Shown: positions 33,637-45,690, numbered from the stretch's first letter. The stretch: 64,000 nucleotides of DNA from Onthophagus taurus (GCF_036711975.1 NC_091971.1:3169501-3233500), one strand, 5' to 3'. Numbers and translations: made by a program. Notes: generated by a model not told the origin, from the sequence alone.

Positions 33637-35935
33637 CTAAAAGAAATATGAAAGTTTTTTATTATGAAGTTTGTCTTTGTGTGCATGTCGATTTGAATAA
33701 CCATAAAATAAGTAAATATTATTCAAAGCGGCATCCTGGCGTCGTTTACTCAGATGTTCTGTTATTTTTGTTGTATATAGTTACTTTTTTTAAGTATTTT
33801 TTTATTGTAATCGACAAGTTAATTGCTCAAAGATTATTAATTTATACATAAATATGTAGATCAGAACAGTTGGGTTAATTTTCTATGACGCAGTTTATTC
33901 AACACATTTTTTTGTTACTATATTGCCACTGTGATTGTTCATATTATATAATTATAATTAATTATTATGTAATTATTAAATGTTAATTATTAAAAATGAA
34001 TTATTAAAAATTAGTTATTAATTATTAAACATTCCGTGTGATTTCGATCATATTATTGTATTACAATTTTATTCCAGTATAAACGAGGTCATTGAAAATT
34101 AACCATTCTGTAATAATGTATATTTTTAAAAAAAAAGAGCAATATACGAAAACAATAGGAAATAAGTGGTAGTGACGAGGAAATACTTAAGCAAGAGAAT
34201 AAAAAATATTACTACTAATATGAACAAAACAGAAATACCTCAGTCTTCTCAGTTATTTTAGATTTATAAATACTATAATATTAATATTTATATCAGATTA
34301 TATTAATAATTAATACTATATCAATTTTGTGTACAAATGAAGTTAGAAAGAGAACTGACGTTGTATATTGAATCAGATTCAGATGAGAAAAAAAATAACA
34401 TATAAAATAAAAAAAGATTTTAGCTAGTGAATGTAAAAGTGGTTATGCGTTTGCGTACCATAAATCAATTTTAATAATGTATTAACGCAATAAATAACCT
34501 GTACAACGCAGACAATTTTTGATATTTAATTGATGGACGAGGACGTTTGAATGATTCATTTTCTAGACAAGTATATTTTTCCGATACCGTAACTACCTCA
34601 GTTTTTCAATATGAATCTCAAAACTAAATAATACAGTGCCAATCAGTGAACACACAATAAAATTAGTGTCTATCTTCGTGCCAAAACCGTCCCCCGATCA
34701 AATCGAAATCGAAAATCAACGAAACGCACTCAAATTTACTTTCGTTTCGTTGATTTTCCAAATAACCGTTTGAATCTAGGGGGCACTGTTGTGTATTTAA
34801 ATTCAATTTCGTTTTATTATTAGTGCAATTATTATCTAGAACGGTTTTTATTCGACGCTGTGATCGTTTATTACTATTTCTTTCTGTATTCGAAAAAACA
34901 GGATGATATAAGACGAGTGCTCGATAATTGTATTGTTGTTGTTCCTAAGTTCAGTCGAAAGAGTGCGAATTCGAGTGAACATTTGTAAGTTACACACGAC
35001 CCCTGTTAGCGTTGTTGTCAGATGCATTCCAGGTTCTAGATAATTGTGTATCATTTGTTAAGACTGAATATTTATTCCGTCATTTTTTTAATCTGTACAT
35101 ATGATTTCTCTAATTTGCATTTTCGGATAATGTGTTTATATCAAATTAATATGTTAAATAAATTAAATATTGATTATAATTGAGTTACATTTTTATTTAT
35201 TTCTTTTTATTGTCTCCTTATGAAATTAATTAAAAAGGGTAAGTATGGTGAAATGCGTTAAATAAGGTAAGTTAATAAATCAATAAAGAATCAGTTCAAC
35301 TATCCCGTAATCGTAATTTTCGATAGGAACTTCCAAGAAGAAAAAAACTTAATTGATTTTAGGTTTGCATTGTTCCCAGGGGTCTAAAGCACCTCCGCGT
35401 GCCACCTGTTTCAGCTCATTACGGCATTTCCGGTGATAAATCAACCCACCTTTTGATTTTGTGGAACCAGTTACAGCAACCCTCGTAACGCTTTCACTGC
35501 AATTTTTCAATATTTCAAATTACAAATAAATTTTTTTTATTTATTTTTTGTTATGTTCAAATATTTTGAAACGGTTTATTGACTACGAACACAATTTTAT
35601 TGCTATGAGAGGTAAGAAACAATTCCTAGAAATATCTCTTTTAACCTTCAAAAGGTGTCGGTTGTTTTAATGTTATTGAATGAAAGTGGTGTTTACGACC
35701 CTTCAGAGTAACGAACCCCAGTAAATGGTCTATTTCCGCCCCGTTACTCAGGTGTAAATAACATTCATAACTTTAGTTATTCTTCTATTTGGTTTTAAAG
35801 GCTTCAACCTTTTCGACAAAACTTTCTTTTTAATTGCTTTTATTTTTTTCATCCAATCATAACAAATAATTTAACAAAATCTCATCAAATAACCAGTTCA
35901 AAATTTAAATTAAATAATTATTAATCTTTAAATGT
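33637..35935. other. AT-rich stretch with 3' UTR and intergenic DNA
   Basis: Very AT-rich DNA after the zinc-finger stop codon, including ATTATTA-type low-complexity sequence near 33940-34030. The 3' UTR end was not placed. An imperfect hairpin at 34676-34785 is listed separately. No other gene is supported. Confidence 0.45.
34676..34785. repeat. Imperfect long hairpin
   Basis: A perfect 16-bp inner stem, GAAAATCAACGAAACG at 34711-34726 against its complement at 34743-34758, with a 16-nt loop. Outward pairing continues imperfectly through CCCCCGAT/ATCTAGGGGG to GTGCC/GGCAC, so each arm spans about 48 nt. It could be a pre-miRNA-like hairpin or a tiny inverted-repeat element. No target duplication was identified. 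Confidence 0.6.
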
Positions 35936-35939
35936 GAGA

Positions 35940-38850
35940 TTATGGGAAAGTACAAATAGAAATTAAAAAATCATATCTGACGAACGAATTGAGATATGAC
36001 GATGTAATAAAATGCATGTTAAAGCTTATTTATTAGAGATTTAGTGTGCCATAAATAATTTCTTATTTTCCATAAACCTCGTTGTTATGATTGCTTAAAC
36101 TCAACTTTACATATTTTTTAAAAATAGAAATTTAAAAAATCATATCTCAAGAACAAATTGAGATATCATGATGAAAAAATAAACATTTTAAAGCATATTT
36201 ATTACAGATTTAGTGTACCATAAATAATTTCTTATTTTCCATAAACCTCGTTGCTATGATTTTTTAAATCAAATTCTGCACATTTTTCTATTATACACTG
36301 TCAAAAGAGAATTTTAAAAATCATATCTCAAAACCGAATTGAGATATAATGATGGAATAAAAAGCATATTAAACTATACAAAAAGTTCACTTTTTTATAG
36401 TAAAAAACCGCTTTTAGAAATATCTTTACGTTTCTCAAATATCAATTTTTAAAACCATTCGTTTTATATTTTATAAAGTGTTAATCTAAAAAATCATAAA
36501 AAATCGATTTCTTAAGATATCGTTTTGCAATTCTCAGAAAATATAGAAAAATGTCTCAGCTTTTTGATGAAAGAAACCGCTTCTTAAAATATCTTCAAGA
36601 TTTTGAGATATGAATTATTAATCACTCATGTATTTGATTTTTCATAATTAATCTTATTTCCTTTAAAAAAATTGATTTCTTAAGATATAGATTTACGACT
36701 CTCAGAGATTATACAAAAAAGTGTCGGCTTTTTGATGAAAGAAACCGCTTCTCGAAATATCTTTAACATTTTGAGATATTAATTTTTAAAAACCTTTAAT
36801 TTTTTACTTCTAAAAGAAATCTTAAATTCTCTAATCTAAAAAATCATAAAAAATCGATTTCTTAAGATATCGTTTTGCAATTCTCAGAAAATATATAAAA
36901 ATGTCTCAGCTTTTTGATGAAAGAAACCGCTTTTCAAAATATCTTCAAGATTTTGAGATATCAATTAATAAAATCATTAATGTATTTGATTTTTCATAAT
37001 TAATCTTATTTCCTTTAAAAAAATTGATTTCTTAAGATATAGATTTACGACTCTCAGAGATTATACAAAAAAGTGTCGGCTTTCTGATGAAAGAAACCGC
37101 TTCTCAAAATATCTTTAAGATTTTGAGAAATTAATTTTTCAAAACCTTTCATTTTTTACTTCTAAAAGAAATCTTAAATTCTCTAATCTAAAAAATCATA
37201 AAAAATCGGTTTCTTAAGATATCGTTTTGCAATTCTCAGAAAATATACAAAAATGTCTCAGCTTTTTGATGAAAGAAACCGCTTCTTAAAATATCTTCAA
37301 GATTTTGAGATATCACTTATTAAAATCATTAATGTATTTGATTTTTCATAATTAATCTTATTTTCTTTAAAAAAAAATGATTTCTTAAGATATAGATTTA
37401 CGACTCTCAGAGATTATACAAAAAAGTGTCGGCTTTCTGATGAAAGAAACCGCTTCTCAAAATATCTTTAAGATTTTGAGAAATTAATTTTTCAAAACCT
37501 TTCATTTTTTACTTCTAAAAGAAATCTTAAATTCTCTAATCTAAAAAATCATAAAAAATCGATTTCTTAAGATATCGTTTTGCAATTCTCAGAAAATATA
37601 CAAAAATGTCTCAGCTTTTTGATGAGAGAAACCGCTTCTTAAAATATCTTCAAGATTTTGAGATATCACTTATTAAAATCATTAATGTATTTGATTTTTC
37701 ATAATTAATCTTATTTTCTTTAAAAAAATTGATTTCTTAAGATATAGATTTACGCCTCAGAGATTATACAAAAAAGTGTCGGCTTTCTGATGAAAGAAAC
37801 CGCTTCTCAAAATATCTTTAAGATTTTGAGAAATTAATTTTTAAAAACCTTTCATTTTTTACTTCTAAACGAAATCTTAAATTCTCTAATCTAAAAAATC
37901 ATAAAAAATCGATTTCTTAAGATATCGTTTTGCAATTCTCAGAAAATATAGAAAAATGTCTCAGCTTTTTGATGAAAGAAACCGCTTCTTAAAATATCTT
38001 CAAGATTTTGAGATATGAATTATTAATCACTCATGTATTTGATTTTTCATAATTAATCTTATTTCCTTTAAAAAAATTGATTTCTTAAGATATAGATTTA
38101 CGACTCTCAGAGATTATACAAAAAAGTGTCGGCTTTTTGATGAAAGAAACCGCTTCTCGAAATATCTTTAACATTTTGAGATATTAATTTTTAAAAACCT
38201 TTAATTTTTTACTTCTAAAAGAAATCTTAAATTCTCTAATCTAAAAAATCATAAAAAATCGATTTCTTAAGATATCGTTTTGCAATTCTCAGAAAATATA
38301 GAAAAATGTCTCAGCTTTTTGATGAAAGAACCCGCTTCTTAAAATATCTTCAAGATTTTGAGATATGAATTATTAATCACTCATGTATTTGATTTTTCAT
38401 AATTAATCTTATTTCCTTTAAAAAAATTGATTTTTTAAGATATAGATTTACGACTCTCAGAGATTATACAAAAAAGTGTCGGCTTTCTGATGAAAGAAAC
38501 CGCTTCTCAAAATATCTTTAAGATTTTGAGAAATTAATTTTTCAAAACCTTTCATTTTTTACTTCTAAAAGAAATCTTAAATTCTCTAATCTAAAAAATC
38601 ATAAAAAATCGATTTCTTAAGATATCATTTTGCAATTCTCAGAAAGTATATAAAAATATCTCAGCTTTTTGACGAAAGAAACCGCTTCTTAAAATATCTT
38701 CAAGATTTTGAGATATCAATTAATAAATTCATTAATATATTTGACTTTTTATAATTAATCTTCGATCCTTTAAAAAATTGTAAAAAATGGATTTCTTAAG
38801 ATATAGATTTAAAACTCTCATATATTATACAAAAATGTCTCAGCTTTTTC
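35940..38850. repeat. Satellite: ~350-bp dimeric tandem repeat
   Basis: Seven dimer copies begin at AAATCGATTT (or AAATCGGTTT) at about 36501, 36851, 37203, 37557, 37907, 38257 and 38607, spaced 350-354 bp. Each dimer has two diverged halves of roughly 175 bp that both start GATTTCTTAAGATAT and contain GATGAAAGAAACCGCTTCT. Three older, more diverged single units (motif TCATATCT near 35971, 36140 and 36321) precede the array. AT-rich and non-coding. Copies are closely similar, which indicates recent homogenisation. The array fills much of the space between the two zinc-finger paralogues. Confidence 0.9.
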
Positions 38851-41800
38851 ACCAAAGAAACCGCGCAAAAAATTCTTTTCGGAGATATCTTCTTTTGGCA
38901 ACTCGAGGGATTATAAATTTCCACTCCAATCTAAAATTTAATCAAGGTAATGAATGCGAAATCATAAAAAAAGACCCAGGTACACAAGTTGCTAAAACCA
39001 CTTGTCCCCCTTAATAAAACACATCATAACCACATGTATGTAATGTATCATGTTTCAGAAGGGTTTACTGATGACCATTGGATGACCGTCGTCATTGGGG
39101 TAGGTTGTAAATGGTCAGTGTTAGGGTAGGTCATAGGGTCAGGTGCGGAAGGTCCGGAGGTCGACCAAAAGAGTTGTTCGGTCGTGTGGTGCACCTGCAG
39201 AAAGGCACTTCGCCATCCGGGGAATGGCATGGAGAAAAGAAAAAAGCTTCGGTCGATCGTTGCATCTCGCCAAAAACAACCATCCGCATTCACCCATCGA
39301 AGGTGCTTCGTTGCACCCTTTGAGAATCACAGCGACTCTTTCCCACGAGATTTTTCAACTGTGTAGATGCGCATCGAGGGCGACAATGGGAGCAATAGAA
39401 CGCAAAGTTCCTATTGCAAGTCACGAACCGAAGCAGATGTTTCTTGTTTACACTGTAAATTTGGTGAAGAAATGAAAATGGGTTTTGAAAATTTTAAGTG
39501 ATAAATTTTGATTAAATATAGATTGATTAATAATCCAACCTGATCCACTTGATCTAATCGGAAGGGGTCGCACAATTAATTTTCGAACCAGGTACTACTT
39601 CCTGTTGCATCTGCCCGATGCATCCGGATTAGACGTCATCTGTTTATCCTTCCTAGGCTAACCCTTAAACCGCTCCAAACCTGGAGCAATGTTTTATGCA
39701 AATCACGTTCCCATTCACATGCAAAGCTCGCCGGCATTCAATCTCTCAATAACTGGCCTATACAAGTCTCCGAGCTTCAATAACTTCTCATCAAGTCGAC
39801 TTCTTTAGTTATACACCAAAGACGGTATACATATTTCAAGACGTATACCACAAAAAATTATTGGATTTTAGTTTTCAATTTTCATTAATAATAAAAATGA
39901 AAAAACAATCAATTTTATTTGAAATGAAGAACATCCGATTTCAATTGAGAACACGTCGAGTTGAAAGTTCTTAGATCAGTTTTAAAGATCTATTGTCATC
40001 GCCTTTAGGAAGCTTTAGGACTCCCAGGTGTCTCACAGCCGGGTACCTTTTATTTGTTAGCTTGGGGAGGTAAAAGAATGAAATCTGTTTGTGCAAGTGG
40101 CGTTTGATGGGTGAAAAGATAAAAAAAAAGATTTTGAAAACTTTACAAATAAAAACTAAAATAAATCACAATTTACACTTAAATTAATATTCTATTCGAG
40201 TATGATGGACCAACACACACAGAGCTTCGTCGTTGACGGAGATTTAATAAAAATCCAATTGTTCGATCACTTTCGGTTGGACGATTTTTAATATCAGCCC
40301 GGTGCTCCAGACGAGCTGAGTTCAACGTTGATGTGTTTGCAAGCGATCCAACCTCTTCGACGCCGCTTAAGTGTGCGTGCAACCCCGTCCCGTTCATATA
40401 CAGGGTGTTGTACGTGTGTGTAGGTTTAGGTCGGTGTGTGTGGGAACGGATTCTTCTTCTCGTTAGTGCGAGTGCGTTGTGCACATCTCTTTTTTCACGT
40501 TTGGTATCGTCTCTTCGTAAGAAAGAAAGAATAGAAGGAGAGATGAGGCTTTTTGAAATTGATTTTGCGCGAGTGCAAGAAGGATGGAGGCTTCGACTAT
40601 ATGGGATTGTGGCATGAAACCACCTGGTGAGGCTATGCTGTCTTCGCATAATGGTTAGGTAATCCTGAGCAGTACCCCGCTGCCACCCTCATTATTCCGA
40701 AGGCTGCGGAGAATGGGCGATGTTAAGCACAATTATGAAAAGATTTTCTAATTATACTTTATTTTTATTGATACTGAGATTTTCTTAAATCTTTATTCAC
40801 ATCTTTTCCAGTAAACTTAAACAATATCATATTACCCAAGGTCGTGCACACTTCGTTACAGAAACGGAAAAATCCAAACTGAAAAAACTCGTCGCATTAA
40901 CAGAGAAATCGAATGACCGTAAATATTATGTTAACCCACATTAATCCAAACGTTCGCCCGTTTTTTTTTCTTTCGTTCTCTTTTTCGACTCAGTTTCCTC
41001 ACAGCATCGGATCGCGGTCTGTTTGCGTTTCTCACAGAGCGCGCCCCACGAAAAGCTCTTTTTTCGCTCAGAAAACGGATCCATCGCGGAATGCCTTTTT
41101 TTGGTTAGAAACCCCTTAAAAGCGTATAGAATGCGCGCTATATACCCGATTCCGCAGCGTCAACGAACCCCTTATTAGAAAAGACGAAATTTTTATTGTC
41201 GTCGCAAGTGAACCGGAGAGAACTAGCAACCCCTTAAGGAAATAAAGGTTAAAGGAAAGGTGTCGAACGCGGAAGAGGAGATAGCTGCGGCGAGATTCCG
41301 GTAAATGGGGTGCAGGAAGACACAAGGGTTGATCGTGGGAAAAGGCAAGGGGTTGCAGCATCCCTCGCATTGCCCAAAACAGCTGCACGACGTGTCGTAG
41401 CCGATCAACTTGTTCTTGTTCGTTCACCGTCCGATGCTCTGCCCGGTTAATTAAAAGACAAGGATGCCAGAAGAGGAGGTAGCATTGATTTCTCAGATAA
41501 TGGCCAGTTCGGATTGTCCAACGGAATTGGCTATTAAAATAAGGGGGAAGGATGTTACGACGCAAGGTATTTAATGCATACCAGATTAAGGCTGCACAGA
41601 TTGAAAATTTATCTACAGGGATGAAAAAGTACTACCTTATCTTTTTTTTTTTCAATTACCATATGGTTCAGGAACTTATAATCAAATCATTATAATAATG
41701 TACTTTCAAAATTAGGTTTTTATGTAATCAATTTAATAAAAAAATTATTATGTTTAACTTAATCAAAAATAAAATTGTCAACTTTAAAAACATTAAAATT

Positions 41801-42035
41801 TCAAATTTAAATTTGTATTCTTGAGGTCGATAGTCAACTTTCATAAATTTTTATTTTATTATTTTCCAGATAAAATATTTTCAAAAGTTTAAAGATAACT
41901 GCTTGAACGAACGGATAGTGATAATGATCAATGTCTAGAATGCCAAATGAGCTAGTACAATACTAAACGAGTATACAAGGTAAATAACTAACAATTTCAT
42001 TTTAGTTCTTGAACCCTTTGATTGTGACACAGAGT
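38851..42035. other. Gene-free stretch with CpG-rich islands
   Basis: I see no supported gene. CpG-rich islands occur near 39100-39400, 40300-40640 and 40960-41560. Overlapping frames there (for example 39143-39475 and 40179-40649) conflict on the two strands and show no recognisable domain. The rest is AT-rich. Confidence 0.45.
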
Positions 42036-42037
42036 TG

Positions 42038-43145
42038 GTTGTTATGCAGCGTTAGATTGTTGTATATTTTTCATGGAACTAAAACTAGAACTAACACTAG
42101 ATTTAGAACTAGAAACATTGGGGTTAGCTGTACGTCTCTTAAGACGGCTGAACCCCAATGTTTCTAGTTCAAAATCTAGTGCTAGTTGTAGTGCTAAAAC
42201 AAAAACTAGAACTAACACTAGACCTAGAACTAGAGTCATTCGGGTTTAGCCGCACGTCTCTCAAGACGGCTAACACCGAATGATTCTTGTTCTAGGTCTA
42301 GTGTTAGTTCTAGTAACAGTGCCAGCGTAAAACTAGAGCTAACACTAGAACTAGAACTAGAATCGTTCGGGTTTAGCCGTCTTGAGAGATGTGCGGCTAA
42401 ACCCGAATGATTCTAGTTCTAGGTCTAGTGTTAGTTCTAGTAACAGTGCCAGCGTAAAACTAGAGCTAACACTAGAACTAGAACTAGAATCGTTCGGGTT
42501 TAGCCGCACGTCTCTCAAGACGGCTAACCCCGAATGATTCTTGTTCTAGGTCTAGTGTTAGTTCTAGTAACAGTGCCAGCGTAAAACTAGAACTAACACT
42601 AGACCTAGAACTAGAGTCATTCGGGTTTAGCCGCACGTCTCTCAAGACGGCTAACCCCGAATGATTCTTGTTCTAAGTCTAGTGTTAGTTCTAGTAACAG
42701 TGCCAGCCTAAAACTAGAGCTAACACTAGAACTAGAACTAGAATCGTTCGGGTTTAGCCGCACGTCTCTCAAGACGGCTAAACCCGAATGATTCTAGTTC
42801 TAGTTCTTATGCTAGTTCTAATGATAGTGCTAGTGTAAAACTAGAACTAGAAACATTTGGGTTTAGCTGTACGTCTCTTAAGACGGCTAAACCCGAATGA
42901 TTCTAGTTTTAGGTATAGTGTTAATTCTAATGTTAGTGCTAGTTCTTGTTTTAGCTGTTATTCGGCGTTAAATTGTTGTACTTCTATTTTTCATGGAAAT
43001 AAAACTAGAACTAACACTAGACCTAGAACCAGAAAGTTTCGGCTTTAGCCGTCTTCTAGTTCTAGGTATAGTGTTAGTTCTAGTTTTAATTGTTATTCAA
43101 TGCTAATTTATTGTATATTTTTATCGAATTAAAACTGGAATTAGT
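42038..43145. repeat. Palindromic CTAG-rich tandem array (array 3), 127-bp period
   Basis: The largest and best-preserved array of the family. Hairpin cores lie near 42127, 42246, 42374, 42502, 42628, 42755 and 42866, plus a collapsed unit near 43033. The linker TAGTAACAGTGCCAGC recurs at 42311, 42438, 42565 and 42692, exactly 127 bp apart. Each unit is a CTAG-rich arm, GGGTTTAGCC, core, GGCTAAACCC, reverse-complement arm. The core reads GCACGTCTCTCAAGACGGC in most units but is inverted at 42374. Longer linkers (GTTAGATTGTTGTA and variants) mark both edges. No coding potential. Confidence 0.9.
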
Positions 43146-43542
43146 AGTTAAATTTATTGGTTAATCTCTTGAAAATTCGTATTTTAATATTTATAAATAT
43201 GTAATAATAGTAATAAGAGGAAAATAAAACACAAAATAGAGATAATAATTCTGTAATATTATGAAAAATTTATTGGATTATAACATAAATGATGCTACAT
43301 AATATAAAAATATATGTATAAATATAAGTCGAATAAATATACAAGTTTAACATATATTTCATATATATACAACACAAAAAAAAATTATGGAATGTTACTT
43401 TGTAAAGAAGAGGTACAAAGATTGCAAATATTTTAATTTACAAACACAACACATGTTCTAGATCAATAATTGCACATCAAACCACGAATTACTACTTATA
43501 AACAATTATTACGACTAAAAAAATTAAATCAAAAAGAATTTT
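43146..43542. other. AT-rich DNA downstream of the minus-strand zinc-finger gene
   Basis: Contains the likely 3' UTR of the gene at 43543-45690. Several AATAAA-like signals are possible on the minus strand and none could be chosen. No other feature was seen. Confidence 0.4.
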
Positions 43543-45690
43543 TTATTGATTTTTAACGTAATTTTTCGGTTTAAGATGTTTTTGTATTTTCAAATGCGTA
43601 TCACCATGTTTAATCATATGATCTTTTCTGATAAACCCCTTTCCGCACAACCCGCAACTAAACGGTTTTTTCCCGGTGTGAAGACACATATGTCTCCTAA
43701 GATCAGTTTTGTGGTTGAATTGTTTCGGACATTGTTCGCATTTGTGTGGTTTTTCCCCCCCGTGTTTGGCTTTATGTTCCAGATGTTGTTGTTCGCAAGA
43801 AAATCTTTTTCCACAACGTACGCATTTATACGGTTTATCTCCGCAATGAAATGTTTTATTGTGTTGCGTTAAATAACAAGATTTATTAAAAACCTTATCA
43901 CAATCAAAACATTTATGCAACGGTTGCGGTTTTACAATATTCGACGTTGAAGAAATTTGTGGATTACTATTTTCAACGTCGGGTATATCGTTCGAAGTTT
44001 CCGGCGAAGAACAATAAACGTTATATTTTAATTCTGAATCGATGGGGGTGTTGTTAACAATTAAGTTGTTGTTGTTGCTTGAGGATGAGATTGGAACGAT
44101 ATCGCCGTCGGTTGATGTTGAATCCGGGGGGGCTATCATTGTGTATCTTCTCGTTTCTTCGATTTCCTCTGGCTTAATTGGTTGATAACACGGAGGTTGT
44201 TGTTGATTATAACTTGATAAATCGTATGATTGATAATTTTGATCTTGACTCATATCGCCGTAATAAGGAACTTGATTATATCGTTGAATTTGAGAGAAAC
44301 TTGGGAGTGGTTGGGAATTATCAGTTTCTTCGGTAATAGTAGTGAGGTCGTTGACTACTAGTACCATTGAATTGTTGGGGATATTCTCGTCTGGGTGCAT
44401 TGGGTAATAAGGGGAATTCATGGGGGGTAACATATGGTGCTGGAAACCATTGTTGATGGTATTGTTGATGGTGTTGAAGGTATTGTGGGTGGGTTGGATA
44501 TGCATTTGATTGGTGATTGAAAGCAGACCCCTCGATTCCATAACTGAGGGGTCTGCCTGTACGTTTGGGGGATCGTCATAATTTTGTTGATTCATCGTTT
44601 GAAGTGGTACTAAACTAGGGAGTTCGTATTGTTCACTTGGTGGTGATTCGATTCTTTCAACATCCTCCTCCGGGCTATGTAAAGGTATTTGGGTATCCGC
44701 ACGATTTTGGGTTGCTTTTGGATGATGATGAACGCTGATGGGAAGATTGGCTGGATCTGGTAAACCGCTTGTTTTAACAGCATTTTTATGCAAAGTCGTG
44801 TTATAATGTCGTTTTAAATGACCAGAACTAGTAAACCATTTTTTACAAGATGTGCAATTATAATTTTTTGGTTTTCTAGAATCATTTGATTTCCAATTAT
44901 TTTTAGCTGATGATGGAGGTTGATTAACAACGGGAGTTGCGGTCGATGTTGTTGTTTCGATGCTAAATCCTTGTGATGGGAAATTTTGGGGCGTTTCTTC
45001 GGGGTAATTTCGATAATTAGGAGAAAAAATTCTTTGATTATTTATCGGATTACCGTCGGGTTCCCATCTTTGCTCGTTTGGACTAAACATGGGCGGATTT
45101 TGATTTTCGTTCGGTTGATTCCATTGATTCATCAATTGGTTGGGTTGAAGTTGTTGTGGTTGTTGACGAATATTTTCTTCTTCGGGCAAAACTTGATGCA
45201 CTTTATACGAATCTAAATCTAATATTTCAGTTTCTGTTTTTATTATCTCTCCTCCAGACAACATATTGTAATTATGATAGTTTGTTACGTTACCCAAAGG
45301 TGTTGTTGATTGCTGACAATTGTTTACGTGTTCCGTTATTTGATCCATTGAGTTACAAATAAATCCGCATTTTTCGCATTGTTTTGAGTTAGGCGAATTG
45401 GGTAAATACGCCCCATTATTTTGGGGTTGTTCCGAATTTGGGCGTTCGTACGGATGATAACGATACGAATTAATTTTACTCACATTTTCTTGATTGTACG
45501 GGTTAAAATTGTTTTCGCTTTGATACCGCTCCGTATAAAATTGTTGTGAGTATTCTTCGGGTGGTTGCGGTTCAGTTTTAACCCGGTTTAGTTGATAATC
45601 CATTGTGTTTTGTTGGTTTAGATACGTGGAGGAATCTGAATAACCCGACTGGTTGGTAATCGCTTCATTTTCGTAATCAGTGTTCTTCAT
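43543..45690 (-). CDS. C2H2 zinc-finger protein, six fingers, intronless paralogue (715 aa)
   Basis: A probable nuclear DNA-binding regulator and paralogue of the gene at 30922. Fingers: 105-125 (C105, C108, H121, C125: the last ligand is Cys rather than His), 279-301 (C279, C282, H295, H301), and a four-finger array at 594-699 with linkers GDKPYK, GEKPHK and GKKPFS. The array is nearly identical in its CFDCDKVFNKSCYLTQH and KQFNHKTDLRRHMCLH segments to the other gene. The start ATG at 45690 is firm: an in-frame TAA lies only 9 nt upstream. Its first residues (MKNT) align with residue 87 of the paralogue, so the N-terminal finger is absent. Long Gln/Asn-rich linkers carry motifs such as VKTEPQ and IKTE. 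Codons are more AT-rich than in the other copy. Confidence 0.93.
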   Translation of the reverse strand: MKNTDYENEAITNQSGYSDSSTYLNQQNTMDYQLNRVKTEPQPPEEYSQQFYTERYQSENNFNPYNQENVSKINSYRYHPYERPNSEQPQNNGAYLPNSPNSKQCEKCGFICNSMDQITEHVNNCQQSTTPLGNVTNYHNYNMLSGGEIIKTETEILDLDSYKVHQVLPEEENIRQQPQQLQPNQLMNQWNQPNENQNPPMFSPNEQRWEPDGNPINNQRIFSPNYRNYPEETPQNFPSQGFSIETTTSTATPVVNQPPSSAKNNWKSNDSRKPKNYNCTSCKKWFTSSGHLKRHYNTTLHKNAVKTSGLPDPANLPISVHHHPKATQNRADTQIPLHSPEEDVERIESPPSEQYELPSLVPLQTMNQQNYDDPPNVQADPSVMESRGLLSITNQMHIQPTHNTFNTINNTINNGFQHHMLPPMNSPYYPMHPDENIPNNSMVLVVNDLTTITEETDNSQPLPSFSQIQRYNQVPYYGDMSQDQNYQSYDLSSYNQQQPPCYQPIKPEEIEETRRYTMIAPPDSTSTDGDIVPISSSSNNNNLIVNNTPIDSELKYNVYCSSPETSNDIPDVENSNPQISSTSNIVKPQPLHKCFDCDKVFNKSCYLTQHNKTFHCGDKPYKCVRCGKRFSCEQQHLEHKAKHGGEKPHKCEQCPKQFNHKTDLRRHMCLHTGKKPFSCGLCGKGFIRKDHMIKHGDTHLKIQKHLKPKNYVKNQ

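Noticed and set aside
40179-40649. 156-codon frame on the minus strand in a CpG-rich island
   Set aside because: Conflicts with a frame on the other strand, has no recognisable domain, and its composition follows the island.
42038-43145. Coding sequence across the palindromic array
   Set aside because: Short frames arise from the repeat itself and change frame between units; no domain is seen.
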